In this document: in pieces, positions 17,643-26,220 of the stretch | Layout: every line of letters starts with the position of its first letter | Position numbering within the stretch: position 1 is the stretch's first letter | Origin: Lachnospiraceae bacterium UBA5899 | Lineage (GTDB): Bacteria; Bacillota; Clostridia; Lachnospirales; Lachnospiraceae | Assembly: GCA_002432425.1 (NCBI GenBank) | Contig: DJEL01000056.1 | Location: 1 to 64,000, forward strand | Direction of reading: 5' to 3' | DNA length: 64,000 bases | Position numbers and translations under genes: made by a program | Notes under the pieces: generated by a model | What the model saw: the letters and a program-made list of their open reading frames with translations, nothing else | Databases searched by the model: none | What the model was told of the DNA's origin: nothing

Positions 17643-18089
17643 CTACAGCATGGCCTTTATTTTTTCCATTAAGACCTTGGTGTCCTCCACGGTTCTGACT
17701 GCCATCATAATGGTGTCGTCCCCTGCAATGGAACCCACGATTTCCCGGAATTTCATGGCATCCACAGCTGCTGCCACCGCCATTGCCATACCGGAAACGG
17801 TCTTGATGACCAGAATATTCTGCGCCATATCCATGGATACAAAGCCTTCTTTTAAGACACGGATGTATTTGTCTCCCAGATGGCTGTCGTCCGTTCCCAG
17901 CGCCACGTATTTCTGTCTGCCGTCACCTGTGGGCACCTTGGATAATTTCAGCTCCCGGATATCCCTGGAAACGGTTGCCTGCGTTACGTCAAAGCCCTCT
18001 TCTTTTAAAAGTACCGCAAGCTCCTCCTGTGTTTCCACGTTCCTGCTCTCGATAATCTCGATAATTCTGCCCAGTCTTTCTTTCTTCAT
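17643..18089 (-). CDS. argR: Arginine repressor ArgR/AhrC
   Basis: A 148-residue regulator with an N-terminal winged helix ('ETQEELAVLLKEEGFDVTQATVSRDIRELKLSK') and a C-terminal hexamerisation/arginine-binding domain with the 'GSIAGDDTIMMAVR' motif (Asp-Asp contacts L-arginine). It represses arginine biosynthesis and may activate catabolism when arginine is bound. No arginine genes lie in the window, so it acts in trans. It is cotranscribed with nadK and recN judging by small gaps. Confidence 0.96.
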   Translation of the reverse strand: MKKERLGRIIEIIESRNVETQEELAVLLKEEGFDVTQATVSRDIRELKLSKVPTGDGRQKYVALGTDDSHLGDKYIRVLKEGFVSMDMAQNILVIKTVSGMAMAVAAAVDAMKFREIVGSIAGDDTIMMAVRTVEDTKVLMEKIKAML

Positions 18090-18132
18090 CCCTTTTCCAT
18101 CCTTTTTCCTTTGATTTTATACCCGCCTGCCG

Positions 18133-18963
18133 TCAGCCGTTTTCACTCATCTTTTTGTGTAAGGTTTCCAAGAAACCGGCATTTCCGATTTTAATAAATT
18201 CCGTTGTCTGTGCGGATTTGCGTATCCGTATCAGGTCGCCGGTGGCAATTTCCACTGCCTGTCCGTCAAAGTTCACCACTCCGTGCTGCTCCTGTCCTTC
18301 TCTGCCCGCCGGGATTTCTATCTCCACCACATCCTCTGCGGAAAGCACCACGCTGCGCTGGTTCAGGGTATGGGGGCAGATTGGCGTCAGCACAAGCAGG
18401 CTTGCCATGGGCTCCACAATGGGGCCGCCCGCCGACAGATTGTAGCCGGTGGAACCGGTGGGTGTCGTGACAATCATGCCGTCCGCCTGGTATTTATTTA
18501 AGAATTTTTTATTGACGTATAGATGGAACTGTAAAAGCTGCTGGGCGCCGTCCCTGCGGATGACAATGTCGTTGAGTGCCCAGTCGGTATGGATTTCTTT
18601 TCCGCTTCTTATAAGGCTGCCGTCTAACATCATCCGGCTTTCCAGTTCAAAATCTCCCGAAAGCAGCTTCTCCAAGGCGCTCTCCACGCCCTCCGGCTCC
18701 ACTTCCGTAAGATACCCCAGTGTGCCCATATTGATGCCGAGAATGGGAATGTTCTGCTTGCCGATGCGCTCTCTTGCGGCATTTAAGACCGTGCCGTCGC
18801 CGCCGAGTACCAGAATACAGTCCGTTCCCGGCTGCATGGGGTCTTCGGGGTGCAGCTTGACACTGCATTCCATGCCTTTCTGTGTAAGAAGCTTCCGGAT
18901 GCGCGTGGTCATCAGAAGGTCTTTGTCCTTATGCAGGTTTGTGTAAATGCAAAAATGTTTCAT
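18133..18963 (-). CDS. nadK: NAD kinase
   Basis: Taken from the ATG at 18963, the product is 276 residues and begins 'MKHFCIYTNLHKDKDL'. That ATG overlaps the tlyA stop as ATGA. An in-frame start 20 codons upstream exists, but it adds a non-homologous leader inside tlyA. Family motifs are 'LVLGGDGTVLNAAR' (ATP/Asp-Gly-Asp), 'GINMGTLGYLTEVE', 'WALNDIVIRRDG' and 'TPTGSTGYNLSAGGPIV'. It phosphorylates NAD to NADP in the cytosol. Confidence 0.95.
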   Translation of the reverse strand: MKHFCIYTNLHKDKDLLMTTRIRKLLTQKGMECSVKLHPEDPMQPGTDCILVLGGDGTVLNAARERIGKQNIPILGINMGTLGYLTEVEPEGVESALEKLLSGDFELESRMMLDGSLIRSGKEIHTDWALNDIVIRRDGAQQLLQFHLYVNKKFLNKYQADGMIVTTPTGSTGYNLSAGGPIVEPMASLLVLTPICPHTLNQRSVVLSAEDVVEIEIPAGREGQEQHGVVNFDGQAVEIATGDLIRIRKSAQTTEFIKIGNAGFLETLHKKMSENG

Positions 18964-19847
18964 TCCGTTTTGTCCAACTCCCCATGTGCAAGTGAAACGG
19001 TTTCTTTTATTTTCGTCTGCCACTCCGGTGCAAAGCCGAGTCCTTCTTTTTTAGACAAAAGCTCTTTTAAGGCTCCTTCCGCCTCGGCTTCCGTAAACGG
19101 CGGCATTTTTTCTTTCCGGATTTCCAGAAAAACAAGGTATTCGATATTGCCTTCCGGTCCCTTTATGGGAGAAAAATCCAGATCCTTTACGAGAAATCCC
19201 AGCATATCCGCATAGGTAATGACCTTTTCAATGACTTCCCTGTGCACCTCCGGCTCTCTTACCACGCCCTTTTTGCCGACCTTGTCCTTGCCGGCTTCAA
19301 ACTGCGGCTTGATGAGGCATACCATCTGGCCGTGCTCCGCCAGAAGCTCTCTTGCGGGCAGTAAAATTTTGGTCAGGGAAATAAACGAAACATCCACGGA
19401 GGCAAACTGGGGTGCCTCGGCAGTATCTTCTTTTGTCATATAGCGGAAATTGGTCTTTTCCATGCAGACCACTCTCTCGTCATTGCGGAGCTTCCAGGCA
19501 AGCTGACCGTGTCCCACGTCCACGGAATATACCTTTACGGCGCCGTTCTGCAGCATGCAGTCGGTAAATCCTCCGGTGGAAGCGCCGATATCCATACATA
19601 CCTTTCCCTTTAGGGTAAGGTCAAAATGCGTCATCGCCTTCTCTAACTTATAGCCGCCCCGGCTCACGTATTTCTGCGGGGCTCCTTTTACTTCTATTTT
19701 CAGATTGTCCGTGCGGAACATGCTTCCCGCTTTGTCCTCCCGCTGTCCGTCCACGAAAACATTGCCCGCCATGATAATGGCTTTTGCTTTTTCCCGGGAT
19801 TCTGCGTAACCCATGGACACAAGCAGTACATCCAGTCTTTCTTTCAT
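18960..19847 (-). CDS. tlyA: TlyA family rRNA 2'-O-methyltransferase
   Basis: A 295-residue protein: an S4 RNA-binding domain at residues 1-60 ('ERLDVLLVSMGYAESREKAK', 'VFVDGQRED'), then an FtsJ-like SAM-dependent methyltransferase with 'CMDIGASTGGFTDCML' (SAM loop), 'DVGHGQL' and 'ASVDVSFISLTKILLP'. TlyA methylates 16S and/or 23S rRNA on ribose; the 'hemolysin A' name is historical. It is translationally coupled to nadK by a 4-base overlap and follows dxs at 36 bases. Confidence 0.94.
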   Translation of the reverse strand: MKERLDVLLVSMGYAESREKAKAIIMAGNVFVDGQREDKAGSMFRTDNLKIEVKGAPQKYVSRGGYKLEKAMTHFDLTLKGKVCMDIGASTGGFTDCMLQNGAVKVYSVDVGHGQLAWKLRNDERVVCMEKTNFRYMTKEDTAEAPQFASVDVSFISLTKILLPARELLAEHGQMVCLIKPQFEAGKDKVGKKGVVREPEVHREVIEKVITYADMLGFLVKDLDFSPIKGPEGNIEYLVFLEIRKEKMPPFTEAEAEGALKELLSKKEGLGFAPEWQTKIKETVSLAHGELDKTE

Positions 19848-19883
19848 GTTTCTTCCTCTTTATTCTGCTGCCGAAAGCCTGTT

Positions 19884-21749
19884 TTATTTAGGCTGTCCGT
19901 CCATTTGTTCCAAAATTCGGTTCAAGATGCTTTCCGCATCCATATGCAGTTCTTTTTTTAACTGCTCCACGCTGCCGTGCTCCACATAACAGTCCGGTAT
20001 GGCAACGGAAAGGAATTTTCCGCGGTAATTACATTCCTCTAAGTAGGCTCTTACGCCCTCGCCGAAGCCGCCGTTTGCCGTGTTTTCTTCCAGCGTAATC
20101 ACAAAATCATGCTCTGCCGCCGCCTGTTTTACCATTTCTCTGTCAAAGGGCTTTACAAAACGCACATTGACAAGGCTGACCGGAAGACCTTTTTCCTTTA
20201 ACGCCTCCCGCACGGTTACGGCTGTTTTTACCATACTGCCCACGGCTAACAGGGCAATGCCGCCCTCTTTGTAAATCCATTCGCTTTTTCCCATGGAAAT
20301 GGGGGCACGGAACTCCTTTAAGCCCGTATACGCCTCGCCCTTGGGATAGCGCACGGCAATGGGACAGCCCGCTGCCACGGCATATTTCATCATATCGGAA
20401 AGCTCCCATTTGTTCTTGGGCGCCATAATGTGCATATTGGGAATACTGGATAAAAACGACAAATCGAAAATACCCTGATGGGTCTCGCCGTCCGCGCCTA
20501 CCAGCCCTGCCCGGTCTATGGCAAATACCACCGGCAGATTCTGGATACAGACATCATGCAGTATCTGGTCGTAGGCTCTCTGTAAAAAGGAAGAATAAAT
20601 TGCCACCACCGGAATATAGCCTCCGGCAGCCAGTCCCGCCGCAAAGGTAACGGCGTGTTCTTCCGCAATGCCCACATCAAAGAAACGCTCCGGGTACATG
20701 TTGCGGAACCGCTTTAAGCCCGTGCCGTCCGGCATAGCCGCCGTAATCGCCACCACTTTTTCGTTGCGGTTTCCAAGCTTACACATAACCGTGGAAAAAA
20801 TATCCGTATAATTGGCTGTGGTGCGGGGATTTTTAGGAAGTCCCGTTTCCGGCTCGAAGGGGTCCGTGCCGTGAAATCTGGCAGGATGCCGTTCCGCCGG
20901 CTCATAGCCCTTTCCTTTTTCCGTAATCACATGGACAAGCACCGACCCTTTTACCCTTTTTGCATCCTTAAAAACTCTTAATAGGGCATTGATGTCGTGT
21001 CCGTTTACGGGTCCTAAATAGGTAATTCCCATATCTTCAAAAAACATGCCGGGAACCACAAGCTGCTTCACACCGTTTTTGATACGGCGGATGCGGGCAA
21101 TGAGTCCGTCTTTTCCGGAATTTTTTAAGGTGTTGTAAACGCCCTCTTTCAAATCCAGATACCCCTCTGCCGTCCGCACGTTATTTAAATACTGGGAAAG
21201 TCCTCCCACATTTTCGGAAATGGACATGTTGTTGTCATTTAATACCACAATGAAGTTGGTTTCCAGAGTGGACGCATTATTTAACGCCTCGTAAGCCATG
21301 CCGCCCGTCAGGGAACCGTCGCCGATGACGGATACAATAGTTTCCGTGCCGCCGGATAAATCCCTTGCTTTTACCATTCCCAGTCCCGCCGATATGGATG
21401 TGGAGCTGTGTCCGGTATCGAAGCAGTCGCAGTCGCTTTCCTTCCGCTTGGGAAAGCCGCTCATGCCGTGATATTTTCGGAGGGTTTCAAAGCCATCTTT
21501 TCTGCCGGTCAGGATTTTGTGTGTGTAGGACTGGTGTCCCACATCGAAAATAATCTTGTCCTTTGGCAAATCCAGGGAAAGATGCAGCGCCATGGTAAGC
21601 TCCACCGTTCCGAGGTTGGAGCCTAAGTGTCCGCCCGTTTCACTGATTTTTTCTATGAGGAATTTCCGGATTTCTTCTGCCAAGATCTGGTATTCCTTTT
21701 TGTTCAGTTTCTTTATGTCATTGACCTTCTCTATTTGTTCCAGGTACAT
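19884..21749 (-). CDS. dxs: 1-deoxy-D-xylulose-5-phosphate synthase
   Basis: A 621-residue thiamine-diphosphate enzyme condensing pyruvate with glyceraldehyde-3-phosphate, the first step of the MEP isoprenoid pathway. Visible motifs are 'GHQSYTHKILTGR', the TPP motif 'SVIGDGSLTGGMAYEALNNA', 'LNDNNMSIS', the transketolase pyrimidine domain 'DVGIAEEHAVTFAAGLA', and 'FAIDRAGLVGADGETHQG'. It lies next to ispA, so supply of the C5 precursor and its elongation share an operon. Confidence 0.97.
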   Translation of the reverse strand: MYLEQIEKVNDIKKLNKKEYQILAEEIRKFLIEKISETGGHLGSNLGTVELTMALHLSLDLPKDKIIFDVGHQSYTHKILTGRKDGFETLRKYHGMSGFPKRKESDCDCFDTGHSSTSISAGLGMVKARDLSGGTETIVSVIGDGSLTGGMAYEALNNASTLETNFIVVLNDNNMSISENVGGLSQYLNNVRTAEGYLDLKEGVYNTLKNSGKDGLIARIRRIKNGVKQLVVPGMFFEDMGITYLGPVNGHDINALLRVFKDAKRVKGSVLVHVITEKGKGYEPAERHPARFHGTDPFEPETGLPKNPRTTANYTDIFSTVMCKLGNRNEKVVAITAAMPDGTGLKRFRNMYPERFFDVGIAEEHAVTFAAGLAAGGYIPVVAIYSSFLQRAYDQILHDVCIQNLPVVFAIDRAGLVGADGETHQGIFDLSFLSSIPNMHIMAPKNKWELSDMMKYAVAAGCPIAVRYPKGEAYTGLKEFRAPISMGKSEWIYKEGGIALLAVGSMVKTAVTVREALKEKGLPVSLVNVRFVKPFDREMVKQAAAEHDFVITLEENTANGGFGEGVRAYLEECNYRGKFLSVAIPDCYVEHGSVEQLKKELHMDAESILNRILEQMDGQPK

Positions 21750-21769
21750 CTATACTCACCCCAAAAACA

Positions 21770-22681
21770 TTATTTTTTCCGATGAATCAGATATTTCGTA
21801 AGCTCTTTCAGAAAGGCGCTGTCCCCCGAACAGTCCTTCAGAATACAAATGGCTTCTTCCGAAAGCTTCTCCACTTCTTTTTTTGCTTTTTCAAGACCAT
21901 ACATGGTCACGTAAGTCTGTTTGTCGTTCTTTTCGTCGCTGAAAAGGGGCTTGCCCAAAACGGCTTCCTCCCCTTCCACATCCAGAATGTCGTCCTGAAT
22001 CTGGAACGCAATACCGATGTTGTACGCACACCTGCCCATGGCGGTAACGGTTTTCTCGTCCGCTCCCGCTAAAATGGCTCCTATCATCATGGAAGCCTCT
22101 ATCAAATCCGCCGTCTTGTGGCGGTAAATAAACAGAAGCTGTTCTTCCGTAATCTTTTTTCCTTCCGCCTCCAAGTCTGCGGTCTGTCCGCCGATCATGC
22201 CGTGGATGCCTGCTGCCTTAGACAGTACCTTCAGTGCCTGCTCCAGCATCTTAAAACGTGCCGTTACCGTCACACCGTCCACGTAACAGTTTTCAAAAGC
22301 CCGGAATGCCGTTTCAAACGCATAGTTTAACAGGGCATCCCCTGCCAGAACCGCCATACCGTCTCCGTAAACCACCCAGGTGGTCTTTTTGCCGCGGCGC
22401 AGCTCGTCGTTGTCCATGGCAGGCAGATCGTCATGCACCAGGGAATAGGTATGTATCATTTCCATGGCTGCCATAAAGGGCTCCACTGCGCTGCCCGTTC
22501 CGCCGCACATTTTATAGGTTTCCCGCATCAGCATGGGACGTATCCTCTTGCCGCCCGCCTCTAAGCTGTAATGCATGGCTTCCTTTACCGTTTTCTGCAA
22601 GCCTTCCGTATCCGGCATATACTGCATTAAAATCTCATTGATTTCTTTCTGTCTGTTTTCAAATTCTGCCCGAAAGTCCAT
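21770..22681 (-). CDS. ispA: Polyprenyl synthetase (farnesyl/geranyl diphosphate synthase)
   Basis: A 303-residue trans-prenyltransferase with first Asp-rich motif 'VHDDLPAMDNDELRRG', Lys-containing 'GGKRIRPML', and second Asp-rich motif 'FQIQDDILDVEGE'. Two residues between the Asp pairs of the first motif (DDLPAMD) are typical of bacterial farnesyl diphosphate synthase. The product feeds undecaprenyl and quinone synthesis. It lies 20 bases upstream of dxs in the same transcript. Confidence 0.94.
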   Translation of the reverse strand: MDFRAEFENRQKEINEILMQYMPDTEGLQKTVKEAMHYSLEAGGKRIRPMLMRETYKMCGGTGSAVEPFMAAMEMIHTYSLVHDDLPAMDNDELRRGKKTTWVVYGDGMAVLAGDALLNYAFETAFRAFENCYVDGVTVTARFKMLEQALKVLSKAAGIHGMIGGQTADLEAEGKKITEEQLLFIYRHKTADLIEASMMIGAILAGADEKTVTAMGRCAYNIGIAFQIQDDILDVEGEEAVLGKPLFSDEKNDKQTYVTMYGLEKAKKEVEKLSEEAICILKDCSGDSAFLKELTKYLIHRKK

Positions 22682-22699
22682 ACTTCCTCCCGCTACACA

Positions 22700-22930
22700 C
22701 TATTCTTCGTCCCAGTCCGTTACCTGTCCGTCCGCATTCAGTATCTGTACCTGTTTTTCCACCCTGTCGATATCGGCATTGCACTGCTTAATAAGCTCCA
22801 TGCCGTCCTTATACAGGGAAAAACTTTCTTCCAGTGTAATGTCTTCTTTTCGCAACTGCTCTGTCATGGCATCTAATTTTGCCAGTTTTTCTTCCAATGT
22901 CATACCGGTTCTCTTTCCTTTCGTGCGCAT
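22700..22930 (-). CDS. xseB: Exodeoxyribonuclease VII small subunit
   Basis: A 76-residue helical protein with the XseB pattern 'TLEEKLAKLDAMTEQLRKED' and 'ITLEESFSLYKDGMELIKQC'. It partners XseA to form the ssDNA-specific exonuclease VII. The start lies 31 bases inside the xseA 3' end, implying coupled translation. The acidic tail ends 'TDWDEE'. Confidence 0.93.
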   Translation of the reverse strand: MRTKGKRTGMTLEEKLAKLDAMTEQLRKEDITLEESFSLYKDGMELIKQCNADIDRVEKQVQILNADGQVTDWDEE

Positions 22931-24120
22931 TCTTCCACCAGTACGTGAATTTCGCCGTCCGTCACCTGTACGGTAAGCTTATCACCTTCCGCTACGTCTT
23001 CCACACTCTTTACAGCCCTGCCGTCCTTTTCCACATAGGAATAGCCGCCGCTTAGTTTTTCTAAGGGGGACATTCCCTTGAACTGCTCAATCAGAAGCGC
23101 CAGTCTGTGGCGTCTGTCCGTCACAATATCCGTAAATCCGCCCTGCAGGCTTTCCGTCAGCTTCGCCAGGTACATCTTCTGCTCCTGCAGACGGTTCATG
23201 GGACTTAGTGTCTTTAAGGTAAGCTGTCTCTGCGCCGTTTTCATTTTTAAGAGCTGTATTTTGGTCATTATGCCGCCGGTGAGCTCCTCTTTTCTGCGGG
23301 CAAGCTGTTTTTCCAACTGGTCGTACTCATATACGGCAAGCTCTGCCGCCGCAGAGGGAGTCGGTGCACGCAAATCCGCCACATAATCCGCTATGGTGGT
23401 GTCCGTTTCATGGCCCACTGCGGAAATGATGGGGATTTCACAGTCAAAGATTGCCTGTGCCACCGCTTCTTCGTTAAACGCCCACAAGTCCTCTAAGGAG
23501 CCGCCGCCCCTTCCCACTATCATTACATCCACACCGACTTTTTCCAGCGCGCGAATGCCGTTTATAATGCTGGGCGCCGCATCCCTTCCCTGCACAATGG
23601 CGGGATACAGAATGATTTTCACATAAGGGTTCCTTCTCCGGGTAATGTTGATAATATCCCGGACCGCCGCTCCCGTGGGAGCCGTCACCACACCCAATGT
23701 ATGAATATACTTTGGAACGGGTCGTTTGTAACACTCATCAAACATGCCCCGTTCCAACAGTTCCGTTTTCAATTCTTCAAATTTTTCGTAGAGATTTCCC
23801 AGACCGTCATTCGTAATCTGTTTCACGTAAATCTGGTATTTTCCGTCTCTTTCGTAGACGTTTACGGTACCTTTTACAATGACCTGCATCCCCTCCTGCA
23901 TACGGAAGGAAAGTCCTTTTTTCCTATCACTGTCGAACATCACACAGGCGAGGGTACCTTTTTCGTCCTTTAACGTAAAATAAATATGTCCAGACGGATG
24001 GTATTTGCAGTTGCTTACTTCGCCTCTGACGGAAAGCCTCTGCAACATAAAATCCTGAGTGAACATATTTTTTATATACGCATTTACCTGTGCTACCGAA
24101 TATACATTTTGTACGGCCAT
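22900..24120 (-). CDS. xseA: Exodeoxyribonuclease VII large subunit
   Basis: A 406-residue protein with an N-terminal OB-fold ('YSVAQVNAYIKNMF', 'LSVRGEVSNCKYHPSGHIYFTLKDEKG') and the catalytic region ('GVVTAPTGAAVRDIINI', 'DVMIVGRGGGSLEDLWAFNEE', 'PIISAVGHETDTTIADYVAD', 'RAPTPSAAAE'). A helical C-terminus follows. With XseB it degrades single-stranded DNA from both ends. It follows nusB by 12 bases. Confidence 0.96.
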   Translation of the reverse strand: MAVQNVYSVAQVNAYIKNMFTQDFMLQRLSVRGEVSNCKYHPSGHIYFTLKDEKGTLACVMFDSDRKKGLSFRMQEGMQVIVKGTVNVYERDGKYQIYVKQITNDGLGNLYEKFEELKTELLERGMFDECYKRPVPKYIHTLGVVTAPTGAAVRDIINITRRRNPYVKIILYPAIVQGRDAAPSIINGIRALEKVGVDVMIVGRGGGSLEDLWAFNEEAVAQAIFDCEIPIISAVGHETDTTIADYVADLRAPTPSAAAELAVYEYDQLEKQLARRKEELTGGIMTKIQLLKMKTAQRQLTLKTLSPMNRLQEQKMYLAKLTESLQGGFTDIVTDRRHRLALLIEQFKGMSPLEKLSGGYSYVEKDGRAVKSVEDVAEGDKLTVQVTDGEIHVLVEECARKEREPV

Positions 24121-24132
24121 ATAAATCCTCTT

Positions 24133-24546
24133 TTATACAAACTTCGCCAATACGGCATTGACAAAAGCTCCGGACCCGTCCTGACCGAATTTCTTGGCAA
24201 GCTCTACCGCCTCATTGATGGCTACGCTCGCCGGTACACTGTCATCCTTCTCTATTTCATAGACAGCAAGGCGGAGAACAGTAAGCTCTACCTTGCCCAT
24301 GCGGGTGATGTCCCAGTTCTCAGCCTTTTCGGAAAGCTGCCTGTCAATGTCCGCTAAGGACTCCATGATGTGATTGTACTTTTGGGTGATGTACTCCCTG
24401 TCCTTTTCGCTGAAGGAATGCATATTCTCATCATAGCTTCCCGTTTCAAAAAACATTTTTAACTGTGCCGGCATCTCCTCCGGATTATTAAATTCCACAC
24501 GGAACAAAAGCAGAAATATCTGCTCTCTCAATTCTCTCCTGCCCAT
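24133..24546 (-). CDS. nusB: Transcription antitermination factor NusB
   Basis: A 137-residue all-helical protein with 'RRELREQIFLLLFRVEF' at the N-terminus and the C-terminal signature 'PASVAINEAVELAKKFG' followed by 'FVNAVLAKF'. With NusE (S10) it binds boxA RNA in rRNA antitermination. It lies 28 bases after the Asp23-family gene, as usual in clostridia. Confidence 0.96.
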   Translation of the reverse strand: MGRRELREQIFLLLFRVEFNNPEEMPAQLKMFFETGSYDENMHSFSEKDREYITQKYNHIMESLADIDRQLSEKAENWDITRMGKVELTVLRLAVYEIEKDDSVPASVAINEAVELAKKFGQDGSGAFVNAVLAKFV

Positions 24547-24574
24547 AGTATCTGAGTTCCCTCTTATCGTTTGA

Positions 24575-24967
24575 TTATTTGTTGTTCGGCATCATATTGA
24601 CAGCCACGACTCTTACGTTCACATCCGTAACGGTAAGTCCCGTCATGTTTTCAATGGTGGTCTTTACCTTCTCCTGTACCTTGCCGCAGGTAGCGGGAAT
24701 GTTGTAGCCGTAAGCGATGTTTACGAATACATCGACCTTTACACGGTTTTCAAAAATATCAATCTTGGCGCCTTTTCTGGCATTTTTGATGCCGACTTTG
24801 TCCATCAGCTCGCCTGCCATATTGCCGGCACAGGCTTCCACGCCTTCAATATCCCTGACTGCCAGGCTGGCAATCATGGCAACTACGTCATCTGCTATCT
24901 GTACGGTACCGATATCGTTATTATCTCTTAAAACATATGTTGATCTTTCTTCCATAATTATGTCCAT
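24575..24967 (-). CDS. Asp23/Gls24 family envelope stress response protein
   Basis: An Asp23/Gls24 domain protein with 'GTVQIADDVVAMIASLAVRDIEGV', then 'VFVNIAYGYNIPATCGKVQEKVKTTIENMTGL' and 'VNVRVVAVNM'. Family members localise at the membrane and are linked to envelope stress, or precede fatty-acid and nus operons. Three in-frame ATGs exist (24991, 24967, 24955). The first falls within a few bases of the predicted transcription start and has no ribosome site; AAAGGAG lies just ahead of the second. I take 24967, uncertain by four codons. It heads the asp23-nusB-xseAB-ispA-dxs run. Confidence 0.85.
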   Translation of the reverse strand: MDIIMEERSTYVLRDNNDIGTVQIADDVVAMIASLAVRDIEGVEACAGNMAGELMDKVGIKNARKGAKIDIFENRVKVDVFVNIAYGYNIPATCGKVQEKVKTTIENMTGLTVTDVNVRVVAVNMMPNNK

Positions 24968-25001
24968 ACTCCTTTCGTCTTGTACTTCCATTCATGATGT
25001 T

Positions 25002-25030
25002 AGTATAGCACAACCCTTATTCATTCACAA
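25002..25030 (-). promoter_or_regulatory. Promoter of the asp23-nusB-xse operon
   Basis: Minus-strand TTGTGA (25025-25030), 17 bases, TATACT (25002-25007). It overlaps the last codons of the upstream transglutaminase lipoprotein gene. Confidence 0.6.
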
Positions 25031-26210
25031 GCCAAAAAGTCAGCGAATGCCCCGCCGTATCTTCCGTGTAGGCTATTTTGCCGCCCGCGGTGTAAAAATA
25101 GCGGAATATCTCCTGATTTGTGACAAGTTCCGTCACAAAGGTATCGTAAACGGCGTCGTCACTGCACATAAACGTGATAGTGGTTTTACCCGCATCCTGC
25201 GCCTTTTCAAAGAAATCCTCCACCGCTTCTTCATTATACTCCGTAAAATAAGCGCCCTCCATCACATAGTAATTTGCCTGCATGGAGGTACATTCCGGCA
25301 AGGCATAAGAGGTATCCACCGTATGGGTTTTCTCTAACATAACCGCCGGCACGCAGAGGTAATCGTAGTTAATCTGCGGCAGGCTGCCGGTGCCCTCTTC
25401 TTTTTCTTCGCTCTGGTAGGACGGGTCGCCCCATGTGGCATCCACGTAATAGCACTGTCCGTCCACTTCCACTAAATTAAAGGCATGCGCCTGTCCGCCG
25501 TAAACCGTGCCGGACACAAGCGTACTGTTTATCCCTGCCCGGTTTAAGAGAAACTGCACCGTTTTGGCATATCCCTGACAGACGGACTCACCCGACAATA
25601 AACAGGAGCAGATATTCTGGTTGTCCGGGGCATCCTTCCGGTAATCGGTGTGCAAAATCACATATTCGTACACATATTTTACTTTTTCGTAATCGGCTGC
25701 CTCTGCCGGCAGCGCCTGCAGGCACTCTTCTGCCGCCCGGTCAATTTCCTGTTCCTTAAGCACCCGCTCATAGGTATCCATGGTATAGGTGCCGGAAAAG
25801 CTGATTTTCAGAAGTTTGTCCGCCAGTGTATACTTGGTATAGGTATAGCCGCTCACGTAAAAAAGCTCCGGATGGTCGTTCATAACGGCGTAAAAGACCC
25901 GTTCAATGTCCTCTTCCCCGGGCTCTCCCGCAAAGCCGGTATGCAGGGGATATTCCTCCTCCATGCCGGACAGGGCAAGGTAAATGTCCCGGTACCACAC
26001 CTGTTCTCCCTCGGACAATGCCTCCAGGTAAAACTGTCTGGTAGGGTATTCCTCTTTCATGGCTTCCGCGTACTCTGCCATCTGTGTTTCATCCATGGTC
26101 TGCGCTTCCCCGTTTTCCTGTGTTTCCTCCCGTAACGGGGAGGCACAGGCGGTCAGGCACACCGTAAGGATTGCTGCCGTAAGTACTGTTCGTTTTAATT
26201 TTCTGTTCAA
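25017..26210 (-). CDS. Transglutaminase-like lipoprotein
   Basis: A 397-residue protein starting at TTG (AGAGG upstream) with a signal peptide and lipobox 'CLTAC' (Cys22). Residues about 175-265 form a transglutaminase-like cysteine peptidase core: Cys211 in 'ESVCQGYAKT', His242 in 'GQAHAFNLVEV' and Asp257 in 'YYVDATWGDP', the expected catalytic triad. The N-terminal 150 residues ('EEDIERVFYAVMNDHPELFYVSGY') are typical of clostridial surface proteins of this class. It presumably acts outside the membrane on peptide or isopeptide bonds; the substrate is unknown. It sits 10 bases after prfC. Confidence 0.88.
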   Translation of the reverse strand: MNRKLKRTVLTAAILTVCLTACASPLREETQENGEAQTMDETQMAEYAEAMKEEYPTRQFYLEALSEGEQVWYRDIYLALSGMEEEYPLHTGFAGEPGEEDIERVFYAVMNDHPELFYVSGYTYTKYTLADKLLKISFSGTYTMDTYERVLKEQEIDRAAEECLQALPAEAADYEKVKYVYEYVILHTDYRKDAPDNQNICSCLLSGESVCQGYAKTVQFLLNRAGINSTLVSGTVYGGQAHAFNLVEVDGQCYYVDATWGDPSYQSEEKEEGTGSLPQINYDYLCVPAVMLEKTHTVDTSYALPECTSMQANYYVMEGAYFTEYNEEAVEDFFEKAQDAGKTTITFMCSDDAVYDTFVTELVTNQEIFRYFYTAGGKIAYTEDTAGHSLTFWLVNE

Positions 26211-26220
26211 ATCTGCCTCT